Positions 35,598 to 44,821 of a stretch of 64,000 bases of DNA are shown here, in pieces. Position numbers and translations under genes: made by a program. The DNA comes from Endozoicomonas sp. SCSIO W0465 (GTDB lineage Bacteria; Pseudomonadota; Gammaproteobacteria; Pseudomonadales; Endozoicomonadaceae), in NCBI RefSeq assembly GCF_023716865.1, contig NZ_CP092417.1, forward strand, positions 5,310,001 to 5,374,000, written 5' to 3'. The notes under the pieces were generated by a model, which was not told the origin of the DNA, searched no databases, and was given only the letters and a program-made list of their open reading frames with translations. Each line of letters opens with the position of its first letter. Position 1 is the first letter of the stretch.

Positions 35598-37205
35598 GTA
35601 ACTGTTCAGCACCCCCACATAAATCTGGAATTTTCTGATTTTTATACCATCCTCTTAAGCACCATTTTTCCACAATATTCGCCAGCATGATTCCAGAACT
35701 ACCCGCAACTATGTCGGCTGAGATTCTCTTGAAAGAGAATGCAGAGCTGCGGATGAGAGTTGCCTGTCTGGAAGAGCGATGTCGAGAATTGGAAGAAAAG
35801 GTTGGCAAGAACAGTCAAAACAGCAGCAAGCCGCCATCGTCTGATGGTTATCAAAAACCTTGTAAAAACAGTAATTCTCCAGATCATTCTGACGACCTTT
35901 CCGCAGATAAAGGTACCGATCCATCGGATGAAAAACCCAATCCTAAAAGTCTGAGACAGTCTTCTGGTAATAAAGCCGGTGGAAAGAAAGGGCATCAGGG
36001 CACTTGTCTTAAACAGGTCGATATCCCTGACTATATTGAGTACCTTCCGGTTAAAGAATGCAATAAATGTCAGGCGTCTCTTCTTGATAGTGAGCCGGTC
36101 AAATATATTGAACGACAGGTGTTTGAACCAGGGAGACCGGGTGAATTTGAAGTAACGGCCCATAGAGCTGAAGTAAAAATCTGCACTTGTGGTTGTCGGA
36201 ATCAGGCTGAATTCCCGGAAGGTGTTACCGCTGCCGCACAATATGGCTCAGCCACACAGGCTATGGCCGTCTATCTTAACCAATACCATTTCCTGCCTTT
36301 TAAGCGCGTGTCAGAGTATTTTAATACTCTCTATAAAATGAGTGTAAGTGCAGGCACTGTCGCCAATTTTGTGGCCAGAACCTATGAAAATCTGGCTTCT
36401 ACTGAAGAGGTTATTCGTGACGCCTTGCGGGAATCGTCTGTTGCCGGAGCCGATGAAACGGGTATGCGGGCCGAGGGCTCTTTGCACTGGCTACACGTTA
36501 TGCGGGATGAACAATGGACGCTCTACTACTTGTCTGAAAAGCGAGGTCGTGAGGCCATGGACACGATGGGCATACTGCTAACATTTGCAGGCGTTCTGGT
36601 TCATGATCATTGGAAATCCTATTTTGCATATGCGGCAACTCACGTACTTTGCAATGCCCATCACCTGAGGGAGCTTTTGGGTGTTGTTGATAGGGACAGC
36701 AATCAACTGGCGTTGCGATTGATGAAGCTACTGAGGCTTTCCTGGCATTACTGCAAGGGCTTTAAGACCATAGGTATGCTACAGATGCCAAGTGTTGTCT
36801 GTGAACGAATCGAGAAGATTTATGACCGGTTGCTTCAGCGGGCTCTAATGAAAGAAGTCGTCTATATGGAGAAGCAACGAGAGGAGCTTAAGCGCAAGAA
36901 AGTCAAGAATACTAAAGCTTACAATCTCTTCAAACGACTCACTGAGTTCAAGGCTGAGACACTGCGCTTCATGTCAGATTTTACCATTCCCTTCGATAAC
37001 AATGGCAGTGAGCGGGATGTTCGAATGGCCAAGTTAAAGCAGAAAATCTCAGGCTGCTTCAGGAGTGCAGACGGTGGTTCTATGTTTGCACGGATTCGCA
37101 GCTATTTGTCGTCTGCCAGAAAACAGGGAATGGACATATATCAATCACTTCATAGAGCTGTTCGGAATTACTGTAATATGCCTTTGCTCAGTGCTGAATA
37201 GTTAC
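35598..37205 (+). mobile_element. IS66-family insertion sequence, copy 3
   Basis: The element is 1608 bp with the same ends as copy 1 in the opposite orientation, and an 8-bp duplication GTCGTAGC (35590-35597, 37206-37213). It is inserted in a ~170-bp sequence of unknown origin that itself interrupts IS1111 copy 3. Confidence 0.93.
35687..37201 (+). CDS. IS66-family transposase (intact)
   Basis: This 504-residue protein appears identical to that of copy 1, with the SSKPPSSDGYQKP linker, zinc-ribbon cysteines, GADETGMR and SERDVRMAKLKQKISGCFRS. Two intact, near-identical copies imply recent activity of this element. Confidence 0.93.
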   Translation: MIPELPATMSAEILLKENAELRMRVACLEERCRELEEKVGKNSQNSSKPPSSDGYQKPCKNSNSPDHSDDLSADKGTDPSDEKPNPKSLRQSSGNKAGGKKGHQGTCLKQVDIPDYIEYLPVKECNKCQASLLDSEPVKYIERQVFEPGRPGEFEVTAHRAEVKICTCGCRNQAEFPEGVTAAAQYGSATQAMAVYLNQYHFLPFKRVSEYFNTLYKMSVSAGTVANFVARTYENLASTEEVIRDALRESSVAGADETGMRAEGSLHWLHVMRDEQWTLYYLSEKRGREAMDTMGILLTFAGVLVHDHWKSYFAYAATHVLCNAHHLRELLGVVDRDSNQLALRLMKLLRLSWHYCKGFKTIGMLQMPSVVCERIEKIYDRLLQRALMKEVVYMEKQREELKRKKVKNTKAYNLFKRLTEFKAETLRFMSDFTIPFDNNGSERDVRMAKLKQKISGCFRSADGGSMFARIRSYLSSARKQGMDIYQSLHRAVRNYCNMPLLSAE

Positions 37206-37336
37206 GTCGTAGCTATGTGACCGGAGTTGTAACGAAGCACGACTGTATGGATGCAGGAGCTAGAGCAACGCAGGAGCAGTTGCCGAGAGTGCCGACACAA
37301 GGAGTCAGGATATATGATTTCATATGGTTAGCTACT
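37206..37336. other. Right part of a ~170-bp sequence of unknown origin inside IS1111 copy 3
   Basis: Together with 35552-35597 this stretch (TGGGCTGGTACTATGCGAGG ... TATGTGACCGGAGTTGTAAC ... GGAGTCAGGATATATG) forms about 170 bp not found in the other IS1111 copies. It has no ORF of note. It could be a structured RNA piece, such as a degraded intron, or a short mobile element; I cannot identify it. Confidence 0.4.
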
Positions 37337-37524
37337 TATGGCTCCCCAGTTCGTAAAACCTTACGTAAAGTCAAACAAGAATGATGCTGCTGATGCTGAG
37401 GCTATCTGTGAAGCAATGCAACGGCCAGCACGCACTTTATGCCAACCAAAACGACTGAGCAGCAGGATATTCAGAGCCTGCACAGAATACGCAGCCAAGA
37501 ACCGTACAAGGCATCAGCATGTAC

Positions 37525-37815
37525 ATCGGCATCAAACTATTAAACATTTGTCGTTAGATAAGAAAAGCAAAAGCGGTTAATCAGTGTAAGAAGCCTGCAA
37601 CGAGTTGCGCGGATAAAGTTCAAATGATGGCATAAAAGGTAAGACCTGCACTCCCTTGAACCTGACTGGAGTCAGGGCCCATAGAGGCCGAAGACCTGAT
37701 GAGGTGGGAGTGAGCGGATTCCATCAGTGTCAGAGGCATTGAGACCTCCCCCTTAAGGCTGGATATATGGAAGCATTACTCTTTAGTCATGATGGAAAAC
37801 TTTTCCTTACAATGC
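37525..37815 (+). ncRNA. Candidate IS1111 guide RNA region, copy 3
   Basis: It is homologous to 16397-16689. It contains TGGAGTCAGG (37667-37676), which differs by one base from the perfect target complement in copy 1, and AGACCTGA (37692-37699), unchanged. The surrounding sequence is well conserved although the upstream transposase is deleted. Confidence 0.45.
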
Positions 37816-37914
37816 AGGGCGGACCATATATGCCCCCACCAGTTTGTACTGAAAAGTACGACTTTTTGAGTACATACTAGTTATTTCCCATAGCAGCGCA
37901 AGCTGCGGCCTTTT

Positions 37915-38113
37915 TACGTCATCAGAAATTATGAATACACCGGTTGTCAGGTTAGGTCTTCTGACGTGTATTTGTCGGGAGTCGCTGCCCGATAAAACCT
38001 GACCATCGCTACCGTCATGGCCTGAGTTGTGACGGTAATTCGATCATTAATGAACTAAAAGGCTGTTACCTGTGTCTGAGCTGGCACGGTTTAATGAATA
38101 AAGTTTATACATA
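37915..38113 (+). promoter_or_regulatory. Conserved structured leader of repeat gene copy 6 (full length)
   Basis: This is a full leader from ACGTCATCAG to the ATG at 38114, with GAATACAC, GTGTATTC, GTCAGGTT and AACCTGAC all intact. Hairpin C reads TCGGG with CCCGA, and hairpin D is the 7-bp ACCGTCA/TGACGGT form. Upstream (37850-37914) a short AT-rich stretch contains AGCAGCGCAAGCTGC, a small hairpin. Confidence 0.6.
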
Positions 38114-38649
38114 ATGATCCCACTCTATAATGAATCAGGTCTGGCGACGGGGAGAGCGAATTCCACAGGATTACCTTCTGGTAGTGATCACACAACACCA
38201 TCCAGACCATCCAAACCATCAAGCTCTTTCTATTCAGGTCGGCACGTATCAAGACAAGAACCCATTGGGAACAGCCTCCCAACCATAGATAATTATGAGT
38301 CCCCTAAAGAAAAAATATCTTTAAAAAGAAATGTTTCTCACATTGAAGATGCAGTACAGGATGAAAAATTAAAAAGAAAACGACCGGATCGTGAAAATGA
38401 GTATCAACAAGATTCATTGATAGCGACTTTAGATCAATTAAAAGGCCTTTGCCAGGAACGCAAAATCACCGTCAAACCAACGCTGGATAAGCTGGTTAAT
38501 TCGTGCCCGAAAGAGTCGAGAGTCCAACTGGTATCCAAGCTTGGTATTTATTTTAGTAGTGTGGAAAGAACCGTTAAAAACACGAGTACGATTACCAGCA
38601 TGCTCTGCAAGGGCGAAGGAAACTCAAGAACAAAGAAAAACATTAACGA

Positions 38650-40350
38650 GTTCTCGTCCAAAAACACAACCAATTGAAAACTGTAGATTTTATCCTGAAA
38701 AATTAAGTGGAGCCCTACTGCTATCTGGCGACTAAACTTCCCAAGAGCAAGAAACATAAGGGATTGCCAAAAACAGAGGACTCCAAATGCGCAAAAAACG
38801 CAACCCGCAGTGTAGTATGGAACTCCATTACGTACCTCATGAAATCTGCTCCCAGCTTTCCGGTATCTCGCAATGGCTTGACGCCCATCCACAGTTCAAT
38901 GACTGGATTTATGAGGACTTAAGTTCTGGTGATAAACAGAACACTGGGCGGAACGGACTATCAGCAGAATCCGTTCTTCGTGCGGCACTCCTGAAACAGT
39001 ATTTGAATTGTGATTATGACTACTTGTCGTTTGTTTTGATGGACTCCATGCTCTTTCGAGACTTTTGTCGCCTCGAACCAAACCAGCGCCCCAGTCGCTC
39101 CAGTTTGCATGGGCTCATCAGCCTTCTTACTGCATCTACATGGGAACGGATTAATAACTGTCAGCTAATGACCGCTAAAGATCAGGGTATTGAAAAAGGG
39201 CGCACTGTGGCTATTGACAGCACAGTCACCGAATCGGATATCAAACCTCCTTGCGACAGTGATCTTTTAGCCAGTTCCGTTAAAGAAATTTGTCGGCTGC
39301 TGGAACGGGGACAAACACTGACAGCGACACCGCTTTATGAATATACCCATCACAACCGAGCCGTAAAAGATGCGGCCAGAAAATGCATCTACGCTGGCAA
39401 AGAAGAGCGGCATCAGCATTATAAAAAACTGCTGCAGTTGACCCGAAAATCCCGGAAGGTACTTATCGAAGCTACTGTCACGCTAGCAAACGCCCGTCAG
39501 CAGGGGCAGTGTCTCCTGGCTGATGATGCCGACAAGTGGCAGGCCGATGTGGATCACCTGTTACCCCTGGTGGATGCAATAGTCTCCCAGACAGAGCGCA
39601 GGGTCTTTAAGGGTGAAAAGGTGCCAGCCCAGGAAAAAGTGGTTAGCCTGTATGAACCCCATACGGATATCATCGTAAAAGACAGGCGGCAAGTACAGTA
39701 TGGCCATAAACTGAACCTGGTTCAGGGAAAAAGTCGATTGATCCTGGACCTGGTTATTGAGGAAGGTAACCCAGCGGATTCGGACCAATTCATTCCGATG
39801 ATGGAAAGACAAAAAGAAATTTATGGTCGTGTACCTCGCCAGACAAGCGGTGACGGCGGATACGCGTGTCGCGCTAATTTGGAAAAAGCCAAGGCCATGG
39901 GAATCAGCGATGTAGCTTTTAATAAGAAGCGCGGACTTGAAGTCGAAGAGATGACTAAAAGTCAGTATGTGTATAAAACGCTCTTTCGCTTCCGGGCAGG
40001 TATTGAAGCGGGAATTTCGTGGCTAAAGAGATGTTTTGGGCTATCACGTTGCCACTGCAAGGGTTCTGAGCGTTTTGATTCTCATTGCTGGTTATCGGTG
40101 GTCTGTTACAACCTGGTGATTCTGGCCAGACACCCGGCACCATCCTGATAGCCACCTCCACGCTACATGAAAGTACCTTTCCAGCATGGTGGGAGGATGT
40201 TTTCTGCCTGCTTTTCGCGTTTTTCTCCAATATCCGTCCCAGATTAGAGAAAAAAAGGGAAGAGTTTTTGCGGCTCTCTGGAATTTCAGGAAATATCAAA
40301 ACGCACGTACAATCTAATTATGATTGCCTGATGCGTTTTTGGACGAGAAC
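38650..40350 (+). mobile_element. ISNCY-like insertion sequence, copy 2 (intact)
   Basis: The element is 1701 bp, with perfect 16-bp inverted ends GTTCTCGTCCAAAAAC and a 6-bp duplication TAACGA (38644-38649, 40351-40356). It is inserted in repeat gene copy 6. Confidence 0.9.
38787..40148 (+). CDS. ISNCY-like (or IS5-like) DDE transposase
   Basis: This intact 453-residue protein starts MRKKRNPQCSMEL with GGACTCCAA upstream. It has an N-terminal helical domain (GRNGLSAESVLRAALLKQYLNCDYDYLSFVLMDSMLFRDFCRL). The catalytic core has the first Asp in GRTVAIDSTVTESDI, a later Asp in RQTSGDGGYACRANL and Glu in FRFRAGIEAGISWLKRCFGLSRC, followed by the RFDSHCWLSVVCYNLV end common in IS5-type proteins. 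It could mobilise the frameshifted copy at 25902-27601. Confidence 0.88.
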   Translation: MRKKRNPQCSMELHYVPHEICSQLSGISQWLDAHPQFNDWIYEDLSSGDKQNTGRNGLSAESVLRAALLKQYLNCDYDYLSFVLMDSMLFRDFCRLEPNQRPSRSSLHGLISLLTASTWERINNCQLMTAKDQGIEKGRTVAIDSTVTESDIKPPCDSDLLASSVKEICRLLERGQTLTATPLYEYTHHNRAVKDAARKCIYAGKEERHQHYKKLLQLTRKSRKVLIEATVTLANARQQGQCLLADDADKWQADVDHLLPLVDAIVSQTERRVFKGEKVPAQEKVVSLYEPHTDIIVKDRRQVQYGHKLNLVQGKSRLILDLVIEEGNPADSDQFIPMMERQKEIYGRVPRQTSGDGGYACRANLEKAKAMGISDVAFNKKRGLEVEEMTKSQYVYKTLFRFRAGIEAGISWLKRCFGLSRCHCKGSERFDSHCWLSVVCYNLVILARHPAPS

Positions 40351-42272
40351 TAACGAGTTTCTGAGTATTGAAGACCGTGATGTACAAGCAATAGCATGTT
40401 ATCCATTTATTACATCCATTTCTTCCATCTGTAATGGTAAAGGCTTTCCCAAAGCCGGGGACGTGGACACGCTGCTGAAGCTACCGAGTATCCAGAAGGA
40501 TGGCCAACTCGACCGGCAACTGCTGAGTTCCATTTCTTCCATCTGTCATGGTAAAGGCTTTCCCAAAGCCGGAGACGTGGACACGCTGCTGAAGCTACCG
40601 AGCCTCCAGAAGGATGGCCAGCTTGACCGGCAACTGCTGAGCTCCATTTCTTCCATGATGAGTAGCCGGGGCTTTCCCAAAGCCGGGGACGTGGACACGC
40701 TGCTGAAGCTGCCGAGCCTCCAGAAGGATGGCCAGCTTGACCAGCAACTGCTGAGTTCCATTTCTTCTATCTGTAATGGTAAAGGCATTCCCAAAGCCGG
40801 AGACGTGGACGCGCTGCTGAAGCTACCGAGCCTCCAGAAGGATGGCCAGCTTGACCGGCAACTGCTGCGCTCCATTTCTTCCATCTGTAATGGTAAAGGA
40901 TTTCCCAAAGCCGGGGACGTGGACACGCTGCTGAAGATACCGGGCCTCCAGAAGGATAGCCAGCTTGACCGGCAACTGCTGAGCTCCATTTCTTCCATCT
41001 GTCATGGTAAAGGCTTTCCCAAAGCCGTGGACGTGAACACGCTGCTGAAGCTACCGAGCCTCCAGAAGGATGGCCAGCTTGACCGGCAAGTGCTGAGCTC
41101 CATTTCTTGCATGATGAGTAGTAGGGGCTTTCCCAAAGCCGGGGACGTGGACACGCTTCTGAAGCTACCGAGCCTCCAAAAGGATGGCCAGCTTGACCGG
41201 CAACTACTGAGCTCCATTTCTTCCATGATGAGTAGCCGGGGCTTTCCCAAAGCCGGGGACGTGGACACACTGCTGAGGCTACCGAGCCTCCGGAAGGAAG
41301 GCCAGCTTGACCGGCAACTGTTGAACTCCATTTCTTCCATGATGAGTAGCCGGGGCCTTCCCAAAGCCGGGGACGTGGTCATGCTGCTGAAGCTACCGAG
41401 CCTCCGGAAGGATGGCCAGCTTGACTGGCAACTGCTGAGCTCCATTTCTTCCATGATGAGTAGCCGGGGCTTTCCCAAAGCCGGGGATGTTGATACGCTG
41501 CTGAAGCTACCGAGCCTTCGGAAGGATGGCCAGCCTGACCGGCAACTGCTGAGATCCATTTCTTCCATCTGTCATGGTAAAGGCTTTCCCAAAGCCGGGG
41601 ACGTGAACACGCTGCTGAAGATACCGGGCCTCCAGAAGGGTGGCCAGCTTGACCGGCAACTGCTGAGCTCCATTTCTTCCATGATGAAAAGCCGGGGCTT
41701 TCCCAAAGCCGGGGATATAAACACGCTGCTGAAGCTACCAGACCTCCAGAAGGATGGCCAGCTTGACCGGCAACTGCTGAGCTCCATTTCTTCCATGATG
41801 AATGGCCGGGGCTTTCCCAAAGCCGGGGACGTGGACACGCTGCTGAAGCTACCGAGCCTCCAGAAGGATGGCCAGCTTGACCGGCAACTGCTGAGATCCA
41901 TTTCTGCCATCTGTAATGGTAAAGGCTTTCCGAACGAGAATTTAGTTTCACGAATTATAGAATCTATAGGTCTCAAGAATCTGGAACTACCAGAATATAT
42001 TGATGAACTCCTTTCATCAGAGAATTTTGTTATCGATGAAAACTTTTGGGAGTCACTTTCATTAGATGAAATAATCTGACTCTTATCAAAAATCATTTAA
42101 GACGGGAGATTGGATAAACGAAGCAACCCGGATCAAGGTAAAAAGTCATGGGCGTAAAGCGCAATCCATTAAGAACCCAATGGTATTGGCAACACTGTAT
42201 TTCGGAGGAATCATGAGCAACATGAGGATATGATCCTTCATCGCGTAACCCTCAACCAACTCAACACCATGT

Positions 42273-43832
42273 TTATGATACGAATTCAGTTGTTTGCAGA
42301 ATAAGGGTAACCACTAATCCCCCTTCCGGATGATTTCTTAACCTGAGGCTGCCACCATGAATCTGTGCCAGGTGGCGAGCGGTTGCCAGACCAAGACCAT
42401 TACCATCCGGATTCTTCTGGCAACCGTATTCCAACCTGAAGTACGGTTTAAAAATCGTTTCTTCCATCCCCTCTGGAATACCCGGTCCATTATCACGAAT
42501 CGTAATGATAATCTGATCTTTAACCCTCTCAATATAAATATTGGCCGGAGCACCATAAACAATGGCATTGCCAATCAGGTTCTCCAGGCACCGTTTGAGT
42601 GCCAGCGGTTTGCCAGTGATTTCATAAAGTCCTTCATGCTCACGATGATTCAGGAACGGCGTATGCAGCCAGGCCCTCTGCCCAACCGATTGGGCAGCCA
42701 GCGTAATATCATTCAGCATCCTTTCCAGATCAACCACCCGGGGATTTTCGTGAATATCGGTATTGCTGACCACCTGAAGCGCCGACTTGACCATAATTTC
42801 CAGGTGTTCCAGATCACTGATAAACGCTTCCCGCTGGGTATCATTATCCAGCATTTCAGCTCGCAGCCGCAGTCGGGTAATGGGCGTTTTCAGGTCATGG
42901 GATATTCCTGAGAACAACTGTTTCCGGTCGTTCATATAATGGCGGATATTCTTCTGCATCTGGTTAAAAGCCTGAGCCGTTCGTTCATACTCCAGACAAC
43001 CCCATTCAGGAATAGCCACCGGTTCCAGATCCCGCCCGAACTCTTTTGCTGCTTTGGATAACGCCTCAAAAGGACGGACCATAAAATAGATAGCCAGGGT
43101 CGCAAATGCCAGCAATACCAGCATCCAGATTAAATAGGAGGTCTGCAAAGGTGCCGGGTGGAAGCCATCGGCTGATAAATAGTCTTCCGATAGCATGGAT
43201 GAATCCGGCATCAACGTTGCCAGGTATAACCACTCACTGTTTTCCAGTTCAACCTGTATCACCAGAACCGGAAGATCCAGCGGCTCAACCATTAAGGTTT
43301 CCTGGCCCCAGTTATCCGGCAGCTCCTGTAGCAATGTCTGATTATCCAGCACCTTTAGCGTCTCCGGTCTGGAAAAAGCCACCTCTACCTGCCCACTGAT
43401 ATGGTCAGCATTACCGTCAGAATTGCTGAGTACGGCCTTAAAGACATTGACTACCGTTTGGTGGGCCAGTGAGTTCTGGTAAGGTGCCAGTTTGATAAAC
43501 TCCGTATTCAGGGTAATGAAGTAACGGGCACCGCCCATGTAACGCAACTTATTGATGGTAGCTTTGCGGATGGCTGCAGGCAGATTGACAAAATACTCAA
43601 CCGTGGCAGACATACGAAGCGCCACATTGGTTGATACCTTGGCCAGCGCTTCTTGCCGCTCACTCTCCGTTTCCCGCTCCCAGAGATGATTCACCAGAAG
43701 CTGGGAAGTGAGTACCAGGGCAAACATCACCATCAGGAAACGACCAGCCAGTGTCCTTGGTGAGTACTCATGAATCTGATGTTTGAAAATCAACCCGTAC
43801 TCTTTTATAGCGCCTGTCATCCTTGTGCTCAC
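42273..43832 (-). CDS. Sensor histidine kinase (EnvZ/RstB-like)
   Basis: This 519-residue inner-membrane kinase has transmembrane segments at about 30-48 and 233-251 flanking a periplasmic sensor of about 180 residues, a HAMP linker (MVRPFEALSKAAKEFG), the H box FSGISHDLKTPITRLRLRAEML (His312), an N box (CLENLIGNAIVYG) and ATP-binding motifs DNGPGIPEG and GNGLGLATARHLAQIHGG. It overlaps the response regulator by 4 nt, so the pair is translationally coupled. The sensed signal is unknown. The pair is divergent from mglBAC and may respond to sugars or to envelope state; the location is suggestive only. Confidence 0.9.
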   Translation of the reverse strand: MSTRMTGAIKEYGLIFKHQIHEYSPRTLAGRFLMVMFALVLTSQLLVNHLWERETESERQEALAKVSTNVALRMSATVEYFVNLPAAIRKATINKLRYMGGARYFITLNTEFIKLAPYQNSLAHQTVVNVFKAVLSNSDGNADHISGQVEVAFSRPETLKVLDNQTLLQELPDNWGQETLMVEPLDLPVLVIQVELENSEWLYLATLMPDSSMLSEDYLSADGFHPAPLQTSYLIWMLVLLAFATLAIYFMVRPFEALSKAAKEFGRDLEPVAIPEWGCLEYERTAQAFNQMQKNIRHYMNDRKQLFSGISHDLKTPITRLRLRAEMLDNDTQREAFISDLEHLEIMVKSALQVVSNTDIHENPRVVDLERMLNDITLAAQSVGQRAWLHTPFLNHREHEGLYEITGKPLALKRCLENLIGNAIVYGAPANIYIERVKDQIIITIRDNGPGIPEGMEETIFKPYFRLEYGCQKNPDGNGLGLATARHLAQIHGGSLRLRNHPEGGLVVTLILQTTEFVS

Positions 43833-44584
43833 AACCGGACCGGCTCAGGGATATTATGAGTAAAACAAACCTCAGTCGCCATCAGGTATCCCGCACCACG
43901 CACGGTTTTTATGATGTCCGGTGACTTGGCATCATCACCCAGACATTGGCGAAGACGGCTGATATGGACATCGATAAAGCGGTCCAATGGATCTGAGCTG
44001 CGTTTCCGGGTTTCGCCCGCAATATACTCACGACTTAACACCCTGCCAGCGTTGTTAATAAAGAGCATCAACAGGTTATAGTCAGCACCGGAGAGCGGCA
44101 GGAGTTCCCCATTCGTATCAGACAATGAACGGGTCACAGTATCCAGACGAAGGCCATGAAAACAGCAAAACCGCGAAGGCTGTCGCACCTCACCGGCCTG
44201 GTCACTTCGCCGGAAAATGGCTTTTATTCGAGCCAGTAGCTCCCTTGGGTTAAAGGGTTTGGCAAGGTAATCATCTGCCCCGATTTCCAGACCGACAATA
44301 CGATCCATTTCATCGGATACTGCCGTGAGCATGATTACCGGTACTTTGGAAACAGCTCTCAACTCCCGGCAGACATCAAAACCATCAAGACCCGGCATCA
44401 TGATATCAAGCACCACCAGCGCATGCCGGGTTTCGTCCTCCGGCAGTGAATGAAACCGTTCCAGAAAAGATTCACCGTCGGTTGACGTTGCAACGGAAAA
44501 GCCATGCCTGGTCAGGTACTCAGCAAGTAACTGACGAATCCCGTCATCATCATCCACCACAAAAATCCGTTGCGATGCCCCCAT
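43829..44584 (-). CDS. OmpR-family response regulator
   Basis: The 251-residue form starting at 44584 has a strong purine-rich ribosome binding site (AGGGGGAAGG) just upstream; in-frame ATGs at 44605 and 44611 would add up to nine residues. The receiver domain has the acidic pocket DDDD (11-14), phospho-acceptor Asp60 (LVVLDIMMPGLDG) and the AKPF lysine. The C-terminal winged helix includes SGADYNLLMLFINNAGRVLSREYI, RFIDVHISRLRQCLGD and IKTVRGAGYLM, typical of OmpR/PhoB DNA-binding domains. It is first in the operon with the kinase. Its targets probably include its own divergent region, but no binding repeats were identified. Confidence 0.9.
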   Translation of the reverse strand: MGASQRIFVVDDDDGIRQLLAEYLTRHGFSVATSTDGESFLERFHSLPEDETRHALVVLDIMMPGLDGFDVCRELRAVSKVPVIMLTAVSDEMDRIVGLEIGADDYLAKPFNPRELLARIKAIFRRSDQAGEVRQPSRFCCFHGLRLDTVTRSLSDTNGELLPLSGADYNLLMLFINNAGRVLSREYIAGETRKRSSDPLDRFIDVHISRLRQCLGDDAKSPDIIKTVRGAGYLMATEVCFTHNIPEPVRL

Positions 44585-44821
44585 CCTTCCCCCTAATCGT
44601 GTCATGACCAAACCGTCTGGCAGGATTATCGCAACCCGTGTTAAGCAAAACTATTGATTCCTGACAATATGAGCGTCGATCGACGTATTATTTTTTACCG
44701 TTGTGTTCAGCCAACATTAAGACTTTGTTACATTTCGTTGAGCTGTCTTACCCTAACAGCGAAAACCATTTGATATCATCCAAACACACAAAACATTAAT
44801 AACGTGCACAGAAGGACAACC

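Larger units (their letters stand above)
35367..37831 (+). mobile_element. IS1111-group insertion sequence, copy 3 (deleted and interrupted)
   Basis: The left end follows AGACCT, and the right end (GCAGGGCGGACCATATAT) is followed by GCCCCCACCAG, the same site as copy 1. A 5' fragment (MGKIDKSGTNQKGQVAFLGIDLSKKSFQ, start near 35469) stops at about 35551, where sequence of unknown origin begins; IS66 copy 3 sits inside that. Transposase sequence resumes near 37337 (MAPQFVKPYVKSNKNDAADAEAICEAMQRP) and carries a large deletion joining the middle to the last codons. The non-coding right end is retained. Confidence 0.85.
38114..42079 (+). pseudogene. 38-residue repeat protein, copy 6 (split by an ISNCY-like element)
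   Basis: The N-terminal 178 codons (38114-38649) and the remainder (40352-42079) are separated by an IS flanked by TAACGA. Removing the IS and one TAACGA restores an intact frame of 208 + 13 x 38 + 50 residues with no other damage, so precise excision would restore the gene. Variable loop pairs in order are HG, SS, NG, NG, HG, SS, SS, SS, SS, HG, KS, NG, NG. The 3' part is also open from within the IS (frame from 40085), so a fusion starting there could in theory express the array without its N-terminal region. Confidence 0.9.
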
